This document shows, one piece after another, positions 15,528-23,914 of a DNA stretch of 64,000 nucleotides (position 1 is the stretch's first letter; each line of letters begins with the position of its first letter). Below the pieces are notes generated by a model. That model was not told the origin of the DNA and searched no databases. It saw nothing but the letters and a program-made list of their open reading frames with translations. The DNA comes from Nonomuraea spiralis. GTDB lineage: Bacteria > Actinomycetota > Actinomycetes > Streptosporangiales > Streptosporangiaceae. The stretch is taken from assembly GCF_014648435.1 (NCBI RefSeq), contig NZ_BMRC01000008.1, positions 124,001 through 188,000 on the forward strand. The letters run 5' to 3'. Position numbers and translations under genes: made by a program.

Positions 15528-16483
15528 ATTCCGAGCTCTACCTGGCCGACCTGGAGGCCAAACCCGCCGCCCTGGCCGGCCTGGCCGACGGGCTGCGCGC
15601 GGCCGACCCCTTCGCCGGGCTGCCCGAGGGCGTCCGCAGGGTGCTGTTCCTCGGCATGGGCAGCTCCCGGTACGCCGCCGGGGTGGCGGCCCTGCGCCTG
15701 CGCGCGGCCGGCGTGGACGCCTACGCCGACTACGCCTCGGCCGCGGCGACGTACCCGGCCGGTCCGGACACGCTGGTCGTGCCGATCTCGGCCACCGGCG
15801 GCAGCCGCGAGACCCTCGACGCCCTCGCCCGCTACGCGGGAGGCCCGTCGTACGTGGCCGCGATCACCAACGTGCCCGGCTCGCCCGTCACCGAGGCGGC
15901 CGACCTGGTCGTCCCCATGAACGCGGGCGAGGAGCGCGGCGGCGTGGCCTGCCGGACGTTCCAGCACACGCTGGCCCTGCTCCTGGCGCTCGAAGCCCGC
16001 CTCACCGGAACGGGACGCGACCTGCCCGCGCTGCTCACGCGGGCCGCCGAGGCCACCCGCGACCTCCTGGACCGCCGGGACGACTGGCTCCCGCTCACCA
16101 TCGAACTCCTCGACGGCCCACACGGCGTCTACACGATCGCCCCCGCCGAACGGCTGTCGTCGGCCGAGCAGTCGGCGCTGATGTTCCGCGAGGGCCCGCG
16201 CCGCGCGGCCGACGCCTGCGAGGCGGGCGACTGGTCGCACGTGGACGTCTACCTCACCAAGACGCTCGACTACCGCGCGCTGCTCTTCCCCGGCTCCGCC
16301 TACGACGCCCAGGCCATGGACTGGGTACGCGAACGCGGCTCCACGGTGATCTCCGTGGGCGGCGAGGTGAAGGACGCCGCGGCGGCGGTCCGCTACGCCC
16401 ACGACGACGATCCCGACGTGGCGCTGCTCACCGAGACGCTGGTGGCCGAACTGGTCGCCGCCTACTGGTGGAACGCTCAGTAG
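15524..16483 (+). CDS. SIS-domain sugar-phosphate isomerase-like protein
   Basis: 319 residues from a GTG at 15524 that overlaps the kinase stop. Two SIS domains, like the C-terminal isomerase half of GlmS but without a glutaminase domain. Motifs are GMGSSRYAA (about 45), the sugar-phosphate loop PISATGGSRET (about 88) and the second domain FREGPRRAADACEAGDWSHVDVYL. Free-standing proteins of this type isomerise or deaminate aminosugar phosphates, or sense them. Coupled with the kinase it may handle the kinase product, for example glucosamine 6-phosphate. Its end overlaps the convergent cvnD of conservon 2 by 7 bp. Confidence 0.75.
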   Translation: MNSELYLADLEAKPAALAGLADGLRAADPFAGLPEGVRRVLFLGMGSSRYAAGVAALRLRAAGVDAYADYASAAATYPAGPDTLVVPISATGGSRETLDALARYAGGPSYVAAITNVPGSPVTEAADLVVPMNAGEERGGVACRTFQHTLALLLALEARLTGTGRDLPALLTRAAEATRDLLDRRDDWLPLTIELLDGPHGVYTIAPAERLSSAEQSALMFREGPRRAADACEAGDWSHVDVYLTKTLDYRALLFPGSAYDAQAMDWVRERGSTVISVGGEVKDAAAAVRYAHDDDPDVALLTETLVAELVAAYWWNAQ

Positions 16484-17046
16484 GAGCGGGCGCTGAGGAC
16501 GTGCTCGACCAGCGTGATCAGGGTGTTCTTGACCGACTGGCGGGCACGGGCGTCCGTGCGCACGATGGGCACCTGCGGCGAGAGCGTCAGCGCCTCCCGC
16601 ACCTCGCTCTCCACGTGCGGGAAGTGCCCGTCCCAGCCGTTCAGGCCGACGACGAACGGCAGCCGGGCGTCCTCGAAGTAGTCGACCGCCGGGAAGCTGT
16701 CGGCCAGGCGGCGGGTGTCCACCAGCACGACCGCGCCGATGGCCCCGCGTACGAGGTCGTCCCACATGAACCAGAACCGGTGCTGGCCCGGCGTGCCGAA
16801 CAGATAGAGGATCAGCTCGCGGTCGAGCGAGACGCGGCCGAAGTCCATGGCGACGGTCGTGGTGGCCTTGTCCGGCGTGTGCGAGAGGTTGTCGATGCCC
16901 TCGGAGGCGTCCGTCATGACGGCCTCGGTCGTCAGCGGCACGATCTCCGACACGGCGCCGACGAAGGTCGTCTTCCCGACGCCGAACCCGCCCGCCACGA
17001 CGATCTTCGTCGAGGTGAGCGCTGTGCTAGAGCCGGCGAAGTCCAC
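16477..17046 (-). CDS. cvnD: Conservon 2 small GTPase-like protein (CvnD)
   Basis: 189 residues from a GTG at 17046. P-loop GGFGVGKTT at 19-27, GTPGQHRFWFMWDD, and NGWDG instead of NKxD. Compared with the conservon 1 and 3 copies it differs at the N-terminus (SSTALTSTK) and after the P-loop (EIVPL). Start overlaps the DUF742 gene by 20 nt, exactly as in the other two operons. Confidence 0.93.
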   Translation of the reverse strand: MDFAGSSTALTSTKIVVAGGFGVGKTTFVGAVSEIVPLTTEAVMTDASEGIDNLSHTPDKATTTVAMDFGRVSLDRELILYLFGTPGQHRFWFMWDDLVRGAIGAVVLVDTRRLADSFPAVDYFEDARLPFVVGLNGWDGHFPHVESEVREALTLSPQVPIVRTDARARQSVKNTLITLVEHVLSARSY

Positions 17047-17395
17047 TCAGGACCCTTTCGAGCAGTCTCCGGTCCGGGAGGCCCGCCTCGAGCTGCGGCT
17101 GGTAGACCTTGACCAGCCCGTCGGCCTCCATGTCGGCGACCAGCACCCGCGCGACGCCGAGCGGGACGGCCAGCAGCGCGGAGATCTCCGCCACCGACCG
17201 CACCTGACGGCACAGCTCGCTGATCGCGCGGTACTCGCGGGTGTAGGTCATGCCGAGTCGCGCCGAGGTCGCCGACGAGACCAGCGCCTCCATGGCCAGG
17301 CCGGTACGCGGTGCCGTCCTGCCGCCGGTGACGGCGTACATGCGTACCAGCGAGCTGCGCTCGGGTTCCGGCTCCCGGTCATGCCACGATGCCAA
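17027..17395 (-). CDS. cvnC: Conservon 2 DUF742 protein (CvnC)
   Basis: 122 residues with VRMYAVTGGR, VRSVAEISALLAVPLGVARVLVADM and C-terminal LERVLSGLRRL. The variable N-terminus is short (about 15 residues before the core). It begins 12 nt after cvnB. Confidence 0.92.
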   Translation of the reverse strand: MASWHDREPEPERSSLVRMYAVTGGRTAPRTGLAMEALVSSATSARLGMTYTREYRAISELCRQVRSVAEISALLAVPLGVARVLVADMEADGLVKVYQPQLEAGLPDRRLLERVLSGLRRL

Positions 17396-17407
17396 CGTCC
17401 ACTCCCA

Positions 17408-17830
17408 TCACCAAGGGCGCGCGGATGACAACTCCGCCCGTACGGCAGGGGTCAGCACCTGCCCCGTACGCTCCACCAGAATCGTCATCTGGTACGCCAC
17501 CAGGCCCATGTCACAGTCGGGCGCGGCCAGCACAGCCAGGCACGACCCGTCGCTGATCGACATGACCAGCAGCAGGCCGTGTTCCATCTCCACCAGGGTC
17601 TGCGTGACGCTGCCGCCCTCGAAGACCCGCGCGGACCCCTGCGTGAGGCTGACCAGCCCGGCCGCGACGGCGGCGAGCTGGTCGGCGCGGTCCTTCGGGA
17701 AGCCGCGGGAGAAGGCCATCGGCAGGCCGTCGGCGGAGACGACCACGGCGTGGGCCACGCCGGGCACCTCCTCGACGAACCCGCTGACCAGCCAGTTGAT
17801 GTCTCTGGCTCCCTGGCTCAGCTCCTTCAT
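17408..17830 (-). CDS. cvnB: Conservon 2 roadblock/LC7 protein (CvnB)
   Basis: 140-residue roadblock/LC7 protein (GVAHAVVVSADGLPMAFS, CDMGLVAYQMTILVERTGQ). The ATG at 17830 overlaps the kinase stop as TGATG. The ribosome binding site AGGAGG lies just upstream, within the kinase 3' end. Confidence 0.93.
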   Translation of the reverse strand: MKELSQGARDINWLVSGFVEEVPGVAHAVVVSADGLPMAFSRGFPKDRADQLAAVAAGLVSLTQGSARVFEGGSVTQTLVEMEHGLLLVMSISDGSCLAVLAAPDCDMGLVAYQMTILVERTGQVLTPAVRAELSSARPW

Positions 17831-20607
17831 CAGTCCTCCTCTAGCTCGGCCCGGCCCTTGCGCACGCCCTGCTGGTAGCTGGCCAGCCTGTTACGCAGCC
17901 GGTCGGGGGACAGCGGAGGAACGGGCGGGGGCGGCGGCTGTGGGACCGCGGTACCCGGTACCAGGTTCGCTCGCGGCGTGCGTTTGGGCAGGCCGGAGCT
18001 CGTGGTGCCGTTCTTGGCGGGCTCGGCGGCCGTGGTCGCGGCCTCCCAGCCCTGGTCGGCGGGCGACGTCCAGGCCGGATCCCGGCGGTCGGCGGTCGGC
18101 GTCGACTTGCTGAACCAGCTGCTGTCCTCGACCGAGGCGAAGATCGGCAGGAACTCGTTCGTGGCCGCCGGGTCGTTCGCGGCCGGCCCGGGCCCGGTCG
18201 CGAACGACGGGTACGAGTCCGGCGCGCCGGGCGGACCGGCCGGGCCCGGTTGCGGCAGCTCGACCGAGTGTGTGGAGGTCGAGGTGAACCACGACGACGC
18301 CTCGGACTCCGCCTGCATGGCGTCGAACGACGGATGCCCGTAGGCGGGCATCGGCGCCGTGGGCGGCGCGAACGGCTCGCCCCCCGCCCCGAACGGCTCG
18401 CCACCCGCGTGCGGCGGCCCGAACGGATCCGCGGCCGGGTTCGGGGGGAACGGCTCCGCACTCAGGTTCGGGGAGAACGGGTCGGCGGTGGGGAAGGAGC
18501 CGGTGCGGCGGCCCTGGTCCAGGCGGGCCGCGCCGGTGGCCTGGGCGTGCCCGGACCCGGCCATGGACCCCGCCAGAGGCCCGGTCATGGGTTCGGCCAT
18601 CGAACCGGCCATCGAACCGGCCATCGAGCCCGCCAGCGGGCCTGTGCCGGGGATCGCGGTGAGCAACATCTCCGGGACCAGCACCATCGCGGTCAGCCCG
18701 CCGATGTCCTGGCGGCGGAGCTGCACCTTGATGGTGTGCCGCAACGCCAGCCGCCCGACCACGAACAATCCCATCCGCCGCGACACGGACACGTCCACGA
18801 CCGGCGGGTTGGCCAGCCGCCAGTTCGCCTCCGCCAGTTCCTCGGGGGTCATGCCGATCCCGTTGTCGGTGACCGACACCATCAGCCCGCCGCCGTCGAT
18901 GCGGCTGCTGGAGATGATCACCTTGGTGTCCTTGGAGGAGAACGACACCGAGTTCTCGACCAGCTCGGCCAGCAGATGCACGACGTCGGTGACGGCCTGC
19001 CCGGCGATGGCGACGTCCGACTGCACCTGGACGCTGACCCGGTCGTAGCTCTCGACCTCGCCGAGCGCCGCCCGCACGATGTCCATGAGCTCGATCGGCT
19101 CGCTCCACTTGCGCGCGGCCTCCTGACCGGCCAGGACCAGCAGGTTCTCGCTGTTGCGGCGCATACGGGTGGCCAGGTGGTCGAGCTTGAACAGGTCGCC
19201 CAGGCGCTCGTCGTCGCGCTCGCCGCGCTCCAGGCGTTCGATCAGCGTGAGCTGCCGTTCGACCAGGGTCTGGCTGCGCCGCGACAGGTTGACGAACATG
19301 GCGTTGACGTTGGAGCGCAGCCGCGCCTCGTCGCCCGCCAGCCGTACGGCCTCGCGGTGCACCTCGTCGAAGGCGCGGGCGACCTCGCCCACCTCGTCCC
19401 TGGAGAAGATGCCGATGGGCGGCACCTCGGCGTCGACCGCGCCGTCGCGCGACTCGCGCAGGTGCTGGACGAAGTCGGGCAGCCGGTGCCCGGCGATCTC
19501 CAGCGCCTCGCCGCGCAGCCTGCGCAGCGGCCGGACCAGCGACCTGGCCACGCCGGTGGTGATCAGCAGGACGGCGACCAGCAGCGCGAGCACCGCGCCC
19601 GCGATGACCATGGCACGCTGCCGCTCCTCGGCGGCGAGTGTACGGCTGCGCGCCACGATCCCGGCGGACTGCCGCTGCTCGACCGTGCGCATGGAGTCCA
19701 CGACCACGTTGGACGCCTCGAACCATTCCTTGGCGTCGTCGCGTTTGGCCAGGTCCAGCCCGCGCAGCGGCAGCGAGGCCGAGGCCCTGATGAGCACGAG
19801 TTCGCGCAGGAAGAGCATGCGGTCGGCGCTGCGGCCGTTCACGGTCTCGTCGAAGAAGCGGCGCTCGTCGGCGGTGGCCTCGGCGGCGAAGCCCTTGCGC
19901 TCGGCGGTCTCGCTGGACAGCTCTCCCAGGAAACGTTTGAGCTGGTCCTGGCCGAACGCGCCCTCGACGAGGACCGTGGTGAGCAGCGCCTGCTGGTACG
20001 AGACGCTCTCCTTGGCCCTGGCCAGGCCGTCCAGCATGCGGGTCTGGCGGAACAGCTCGTCGTCGGAGCTGCCCTTGATCAGTTCGGTGTGGATGGAGAG
20101 CAGTTCGTTGACGACCGTCGTGTAGAGGTCGACGGCGGGGCCGGGGAGCAGGTTGGCGTCCAGCGCCTGCTGGCGCAGGGAGGTCAGGTCGTCCAGGCGG
20201 CTGAGCATGTTCTCGATCTGGTCGGCGGTGCGGCCCTCGATGTCGGCGAGGATCTGCTGCGCGGTGCCGCGTACCTGTCTGATGGCGACGTCCACCTGGT
20301 CCATCTGGGCCTGGACGCCGCCGATCCCGGTCACCGGCCGGTTCCTGGCGATGTACCAGGCGGTCTTGGCGCGTTCGCCGGCGAGCTGGTGGGTCAGGTC
20401 GCCCACCTGCTCGGACAGCGCGGCCAGTCGGTTCGTACGGTCGTAGTCGGCGGCGGCGCCCGTGGAGGACAGCACTTGGACGCCGCCCAGCAGCACGGCG
20501 GCGGCCGTCGGCACCAGGATGAGGGCGACCAGCCGCGCGCGCACGCGCCAATTGCGCAGGCGCCAGTTGCCCTCGCTGGCCTGCCTTTCGCCCAGCTGTG
20601 TTGTCAC
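17830..20607 (-). CDS. cvnA: Conservon 2 sensor histidine kinase (CvnA)
   Basis: 925 residues from the GTG at 20607, chosen because a GAGG ribosome binding site lies 9 nt upstream and the product then starts VTTQLG, like the MTTG start of the conservon 3 kinase; the frame is open to 20784. Transmembrane helices at about 22-44 and 331-352 flank a helical NIT-like sensor domain. HAMP, LDHLATRMRRNSENLL (about 477), N-box ELVENSVSF and G-box TDNGIGM follow. The tail (about 652-925) contains a GSMA-type repeat and the shared motifs EFLPIFASVE (about 817), GLPKRTPRANLVPG (about 869) and RLASYQQGVRKGR near the end. Function: sensor of an unknown signal in a membrane complex with CvnB-D. Confidence 0.9.
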   Translation of the reverse strand: MTTQLGERQASEGNWRLRNWRVRARLVALILVPTAAAVLLGGVQVLSSTGAAADYDRTNRLAALSEQVGDLTHQLAGERAKTAWYIARNRPVTGIGGVQAQMDQVDVAIRQVRGTAQQILADIEGRTADQIENMLSRLDDLTSLRQQALDANLLPGPAVDLYTTVVNELLSIHTELIKGSSDDELFRQTRMLDGLARAKESVSYQQALLTTVLVEGAFGQDQLKRFLGELSSETAERKGFAAEATADERRFFDETVNGRSADRMLFLRELVLIRASASLPLRGLDLAKRDDAKEWFEASNVVVDSMRTVEQRQSAGIVARSRTLAAEERQRAMVIAGAVLALLVAVLLITTGVARSLVRPLRRLRGEALEIAGHRLPDFVQHLRESRDGAVDAEVPPIGIFSRDEVGEVARAFDEVHREAVRLAGDEARLRSNVNAMFVNLSRRSQTLVERQLTLIERLERGERDDERLGDLFKLDHLATRMRRNSENLLVLAGQEAARKWSEPIELMDIVRAALGEVESYDRVSVQVQSDVAIAGQAVTDVVHLLAELVENSVSFSSKDTKVIISSSRIDGGGLMVSVTDNGIGMTPEELAEANWRLANPPVVDVSVSRRMGLFVVGRLALRHTIKVQLRRQDIGGLTAMVLVPEMLLTAIPGTGPLAGSMAGSMAGSMAEPMTGPLAGSMAGSGHAQATGAARLDQGRRTGSFPTADPFSPNLSAEPFPPNPAADPFGPPHAGGEPFGAGGEPFAPPTAPMPAYGHPSFDAMQAESEASSWFTSTSTHSVELPQPGPAGPPGAPDSYPSFATGPGPAANDPAATNEFLPIFASVEDSSWFSKSTPTADRRDPAWTSPADQGWEAATTAAEPAKNGTTSSGLPKRTPRANLVPGTAVPQPPPPPVPPLSPDRLRNRLASYQQGVRKGRAELEED
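18552..18640 (-). repeat. GSMA-coding 12-nt repeat in cvnA of conservon 2
   Basis: Repeated 12-nt units (GGCCATCGAACC and variants) encode GSMAGSMAGSMA, followed by EPMTGPLAGSMAGS. The segment lies in the disordered tail, between the HATPase domain and the conserved terminal motifs. Confidence 0.8.
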
Positions 20608-20674
20608 CGAACGCACCTCGCCCGAATCGGCGTATTTGTGGGGTCTGCGCCCCTTGAGAGAAATCAGCAAGTGC

Positions 20675-20690
20675 GGGTAATTGGAACACA
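20675..20690 (-). promoter_or_regulatory. 16-nt element shared by conservons 1 and 2, second copy
   Basis: Identical to 6305-6320 (GGGTAATTGGAACACA on the plus strand) and at a similar distance (68 nt) upstream of the cvnA start. The flanking bases differ, so only this core is conserved. Confidence 0.6.
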
Positions 20691-20948
20691 TCCTAAGCGG
20701 GCGTGGCCACCCGCGCATAACGGGGCGAAATTCAACTTCTGCGTCCGGTGAGACAACGAGCTGGAGCTCCATCCCGGCGTTCACCTAGCCAGAAATAATC
20801 CCTCATATGTTTATATGTCCACGTATGGGCGATTAGCGCGTTCCAACCACATAACACGCGAGGAGCAGCCGGATCTCTCACAGGTCACAGCGTTGAGATT
20901 TGCGTTATTCACCGCATATGTTGAGCCCCGGCAAACGAGGAGGCGAGG
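20691..20948. promoter_or_regulatory. AT-rich divergent promoter region
   Basis: Between conservon 2 and the betaine operon. It has an AT-rich patch unusual for this genome, with the inverted repeat CATAT-GTTT-ATATG (20804-20817) and the octamer CATATGTT at 20804-20811 and again at 20915-20922. The betaine-operon GTG at 20949 is preceded by AGGAGGCGAGG. No other gene is supported here. Confidence 0.4.
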
Positions 20949-22004
20949 GTGCGGGATTCCCCCGACAGCGCGGCTATCAGCGTCGAGGGCCTTTGGAAGA
21001 TCTTCGGGTCGAGGGCACAAAAGGTGCTGGACAGCGAGGACAGGCACCTCGAACCGGCCGCGCTGCGAGAGAGGACCGGCTGCACCGCCGCCGTCCGCGA
21101 CGTGAGCTTCGAGGTACGCCCCGGCGAGGTCTTCGTCGTCATGGGCCTGTCGGGAAGCGGCAAGTCCACCCTCGTACGCTGCCTGACCAGACTCGTCGAG
21201 CCCAGCGCCGGCGAGATCAGGATCGGCGGCGAGGACGTCGGCCGCGCCTCCCCCGCCCGGCTGCGCGAGCTGCGCCGCCACCAGGTGAGCATGGTCTTCC
21301 AGCATTTCGGGTTGTTGCCGCACCGTAAGGTCGTTGACAACGTTGCCTACGGTCTGGAGATCCAGGGCACCGCCAAGGCCGCCCGGCACGCGCGGGCCGC
21401 CGAGATCCTGTCACTCGTGGGCCTCGACGGACACGCCGACGCCTACCCCGACCAGCTCTCCGGCGGCATGCAGCAGCGTGTCGGCCTGGCCCGCGCGCTG
21501 GCCGTCGATCCCCAGGTGATGTTGTTCGACGAGCCGTTCAGCGCGCTCGACCCGCTGATCCGCCGCGACATGCAGGCCGAGGTGATCCGGCTCCACCGCG
21601 AGGTCGGCAAGACCATGGTGTTCATCACGCACGACCTGTCCGAGGCGCTCAAGCTGGGCGAGCGGATCGCCATCATGCGGGACGGCTCGATCGTGCAGCT
21701 CGGCACGGCCGAGGAGCTGGTGGGCGCGCCGGCCGACGACTACGTGGCCGACTTCGTCCGCGACGTGCCGCGCAGCCACGTGCTGACGTTGCGCTGGATC
21801 CTCCGCTCCCCCGAGCCCGGTGAGCCTCTGGACGGCCCCCAGCTCCCCGTCACCACCCTGATCAAGGACGCCATCGCCGCGGCCTCGGCCTCCTCCCGCC
21901 CGATCCGGGTGATGGACGGCGACGAGCTGGCCGGGGTCGTGGACCGCGTCGACCTGCTGTCCTTCCTCGCCGGGCAGGACACGGCGGCAAGGGCAGGCGC
22001 GTGA
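20949..22004 (+). CDS. Glycine betaine/proline-type ABC transporter ATPase (ProV/OpuAA)
   Basis: 351 residues from a GTG. N-terminal ATPase with Walker A GLSGSGKST (66-74), MVFQHFGLLPHRKVVDNVAYGLE (characteristic of ProV/OpuAA), LSGGMQQRVGLARAL and MLFDEPFSALDPLIRRDMQ. The last about 70 residues carry a CBS-like segment (RPIRVMDGDELAGVVDRVDLLSFLAG), shorter than the usual tandem CBS pair that senses ionic strength in OpuA. It is the first gene of a five-gene operon for compatible-solute uptake, and its stop overlaps the permease start. Confidence 0.9.
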   Translation: MRDSPDSAAISVEGLWKIFGSRAQKVLDSEDRHLEPAALRERTGCTAAVRDVSFEVRPGEVFVVMGLSGSGKSTLVRCLTRLVEPSAGEIRIGGEDVGRASPARLRELRRHQVSMVFQHFGLLPHRKVVDNVAYGLEIQGTAKAARHARAAEILSLVGLDGHADAYPDQLSGGMQQRVGLARALAVDPQVMLFDEPFSALDPLIRRDMQAEVIRLHREVGKTMVFITHDLSEALKLGERIAIMRDGSIVQLGTAEELVGAPADDYVADFVRDVPRSHVLTLRWILRSPEPGEPLDGPQLPVTTLIKDAIAAASASSRPIRVMDGDELAGVVDRVDLLSFLAGQDTAARAGA

Positions 22005-23914
22005 GCACCACCGCGGTCAGCGCCCCCACCAAGCTCAGGATCCCGAGATGGGCCGCGCCCGCCGGGGTCGCGATCGTGTTCGCCGCGGCGTACCTGGTCT
22101 TCCGCGGCACGGGCACGCTGCCGCACGACAAGGAGGCGCCGCAGTTCCTGGCGGTCACCGACCTGCGCGAATGGATCGACGACAACCGCAACGAGAGCCC
22201 GCTCTTCCTGTACTTCCTCAACTACGTCCGCCTGTTCGTCGACGGGGTCTACACCTTCTTCCAGTCCGTCCTGAACGCCCTGAACTGGCCCGGTCTCATC
22301 GGCGTCCTCGGCGCGCTGGCCTGGCTGGCCGGCGGCTGGCGCATCGCGCTGCTCGCGGCGGCGGGTGTGAGCGCGTTCGGGGTGCTCGGGTTGTGGCAGT
22401 CGAGCGTGGACACGCTGGCCCTGGTCGCGGCCTCGGTGCTGCTGTCGCTGGTGATCGGCGTGCCGCTGGGCGTGTGGGCCGGGTTGTCGGCGCGGGTGCG
22501 CCGGGTGCTGACGCCGGTGCTCGACGTCATGCAGATCATGCCGACGTTCGCGTACCTGGCGCCGCTCGTGCTGTTCTTCCACATCGGCGCGCCGGCCGGG
22601 GCGATCGCGACGATGATCTACTCGATCCCGCCCGCGATCCGCATCACCGCGCTGGCCGTCGAGGGGGTCTCCCCCACGGCCGTCGAGGCGTCGGCGTCGC
22701 TGGGCGCGACCCGCCGGCAGACGCTGTTCAAGGTCCACCTGCCGCTGGCCCGCCCGACGATGGCGCTGGCGGTGAACCAGACCATCATGATGGCGCTGTC
22801 CATGGTCGTGATCGCGAACCTGATCTCGGCCCCCGGCCTGGGCGGCGACATCATCCGCGGCCTGTCGCGGGCGCAGGTCGGCATCATGCTCCCGGCGGGC
22901 CTCGCGATCGTCGTCATGGCCGTGGTGCTCGACCGCACGCTCATGTCGATGGCCCGCCGCGAGGCGCACGCCACGGTCGGACGGCTCGACCTGGTGGTCG
23001 CTGCGGCGCTGGCCGGCGTGGGGCTCGTGGCCGGGTTCGTGTTGCCCGTGGGCTGGCCGGACGGCCTGACGGTCACCTTCGCCGGCGCGGTGAACGACGC
23101 GGTCCGCTGGGCCGAGACGACCTGGTACCCGGTCACGACGTTCGTCAAGGATCTGACCTCGGCCTTCCTGCTCAACCCGCTGGAGGGCCTGCTCACCTCC
23201 GCCCCGTGGTGGCTGATCGCCCTCGCGGTGCTGACCCTGGCCTGGTGGGTGAGCGGCGTACGCCCGGCGCTGACCGCGCTCGGCTGCCTGCTGGCGATCG
23301 CGCTGCTCGGCGTGTGGGAGCACGCCATGCAGACGATGACCACGGTCGCGGTGGCGGTGCTCGTCACCCTGGTCATCGGCCTGCTGCTGGGCGTGGCCGC
23401 GGCGCGCTCGCCGCGTTACTCGGCGATCCAGCGCCCGCTGCTGGACGCCGCCCAGACCATGCCCGCCTTCGTGTACCTGCTGCCGGCGCTGGCCCTGTTC
23501 GAGACCACCCGGTTCACCGCCATCTTCGCCTCGGTCATCTACGCGGTGCCACCCGTGGTGCGCCTGGTCGAGGACGGCATCAGAGGCGTGCCCGCCACGG
23601 TCGTCGAGGCGGCCGCCTCGGCGGGCTCGACTCCGGGCCAGCTCCTGTGGAAGGTACAACTCCCGATGGCGCGGCGGGCCATCCTGCTCGCGGCCAACCA
23701 GGGCATCGTGATGACGCTGGCCATGGTCGTCGTCGGCGGCCTGGTCGGGGCGGGCGCGCTCGGGTACGACGTGGTCGTCGGCTTCTCCCAGCGCACGGAT
23801 TTCGGCATGGGCTTCGTGGCGGGCATCGCGACCGTCCTGCTCGGAGTCATGCTCGACCGCATCACGCAGGGCGCCGACAGGCGCCCTTCCCCCCGAAAGA
23901 GGAAGCGCACATGA
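22001..23914 (+). CDS. Fused double permease of a betaine-type ABC transporter
   Basis: 637 residues from a GTG overlapping the ATPase stop. Two homologous ProW-like permease domains lie in one chain: the first EAA loop reads EASASLGATRRQTLFKVHLPL (in part) near residue 228, the second EAAASAGSTPGQLLWKVQLPM near 533, each followed by a conserved ANQ/VNQ-x-I-x-MT/MALxMVV segment. Most ProW/OpuAB permeases have one such domain and work as homodimers; the fusion would give a pseudo-heterodimer. About 10-12 transmembrane helices. The 3' end overlaps the first binding-protein gene by 4 nt. Confidence 0.88.
   Translation: MSTTAVSAPTKLRIPRWAAPAGVAIVFAAAYLVFRGTGTLPHDKEAPQFLAVTDLREWIDDNRNESPLFLYFLNYVRLFVDGVYTFFQSVLNALNWPGLIGVLGALAWLAGGWRIALLAAAGVSAFGVLGLWQSSVDTLALVAASVLLSLVIGVPLGVWAGLSARVRRVLTPVLDVMQIMPTFAYLAPLVLFFHIGAPAGAIATMIYSIPPAIRITALAVEGVSPTAVEASASLGATRRQTLFKVHLPLARPTMALAVNQTIMMALSMVVIANLISAPGLGGDIIRGLSRAQVGIMLPAGLAIVVMAVVLDRTLMSMARREAHATVGRLDLVVAAALAGVGLVAGFVLPVGWPDGLTVTFAGAVNDAVRWAETTWYPVTTFVKDLTSAFLLNPLEGLLTSAPWWLIALAVLTLAWWVSGVRPALTALGCLLAIALLGVWEHAMQTMTTVAVAVLVTLVIGLLLGVAAARSPRYSAIQRPLLDAAQTMPAFVYLLPALALFETTRFTAIFASVIYAVPPVVRLVEDGIRGVPATVVEAAASAGSTPGQLLWKVQLPMARRAILLAANQGIVMTLAMVVVGGLVGAGALGYDVVVGFSQRTDFGMGFVAGIATVLLGVMLDRITQGADRRPSPRKRKRT

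Noticed and set aside
7819..16483. Antibiotic biosynthetic gene cluster
   Set aside because: A glycosyltransferase, an aminosugar kinase and SIS gene are suggestive, but there is no core synthase, no precursor tailoring set and the intervening genes are transport and signalling.
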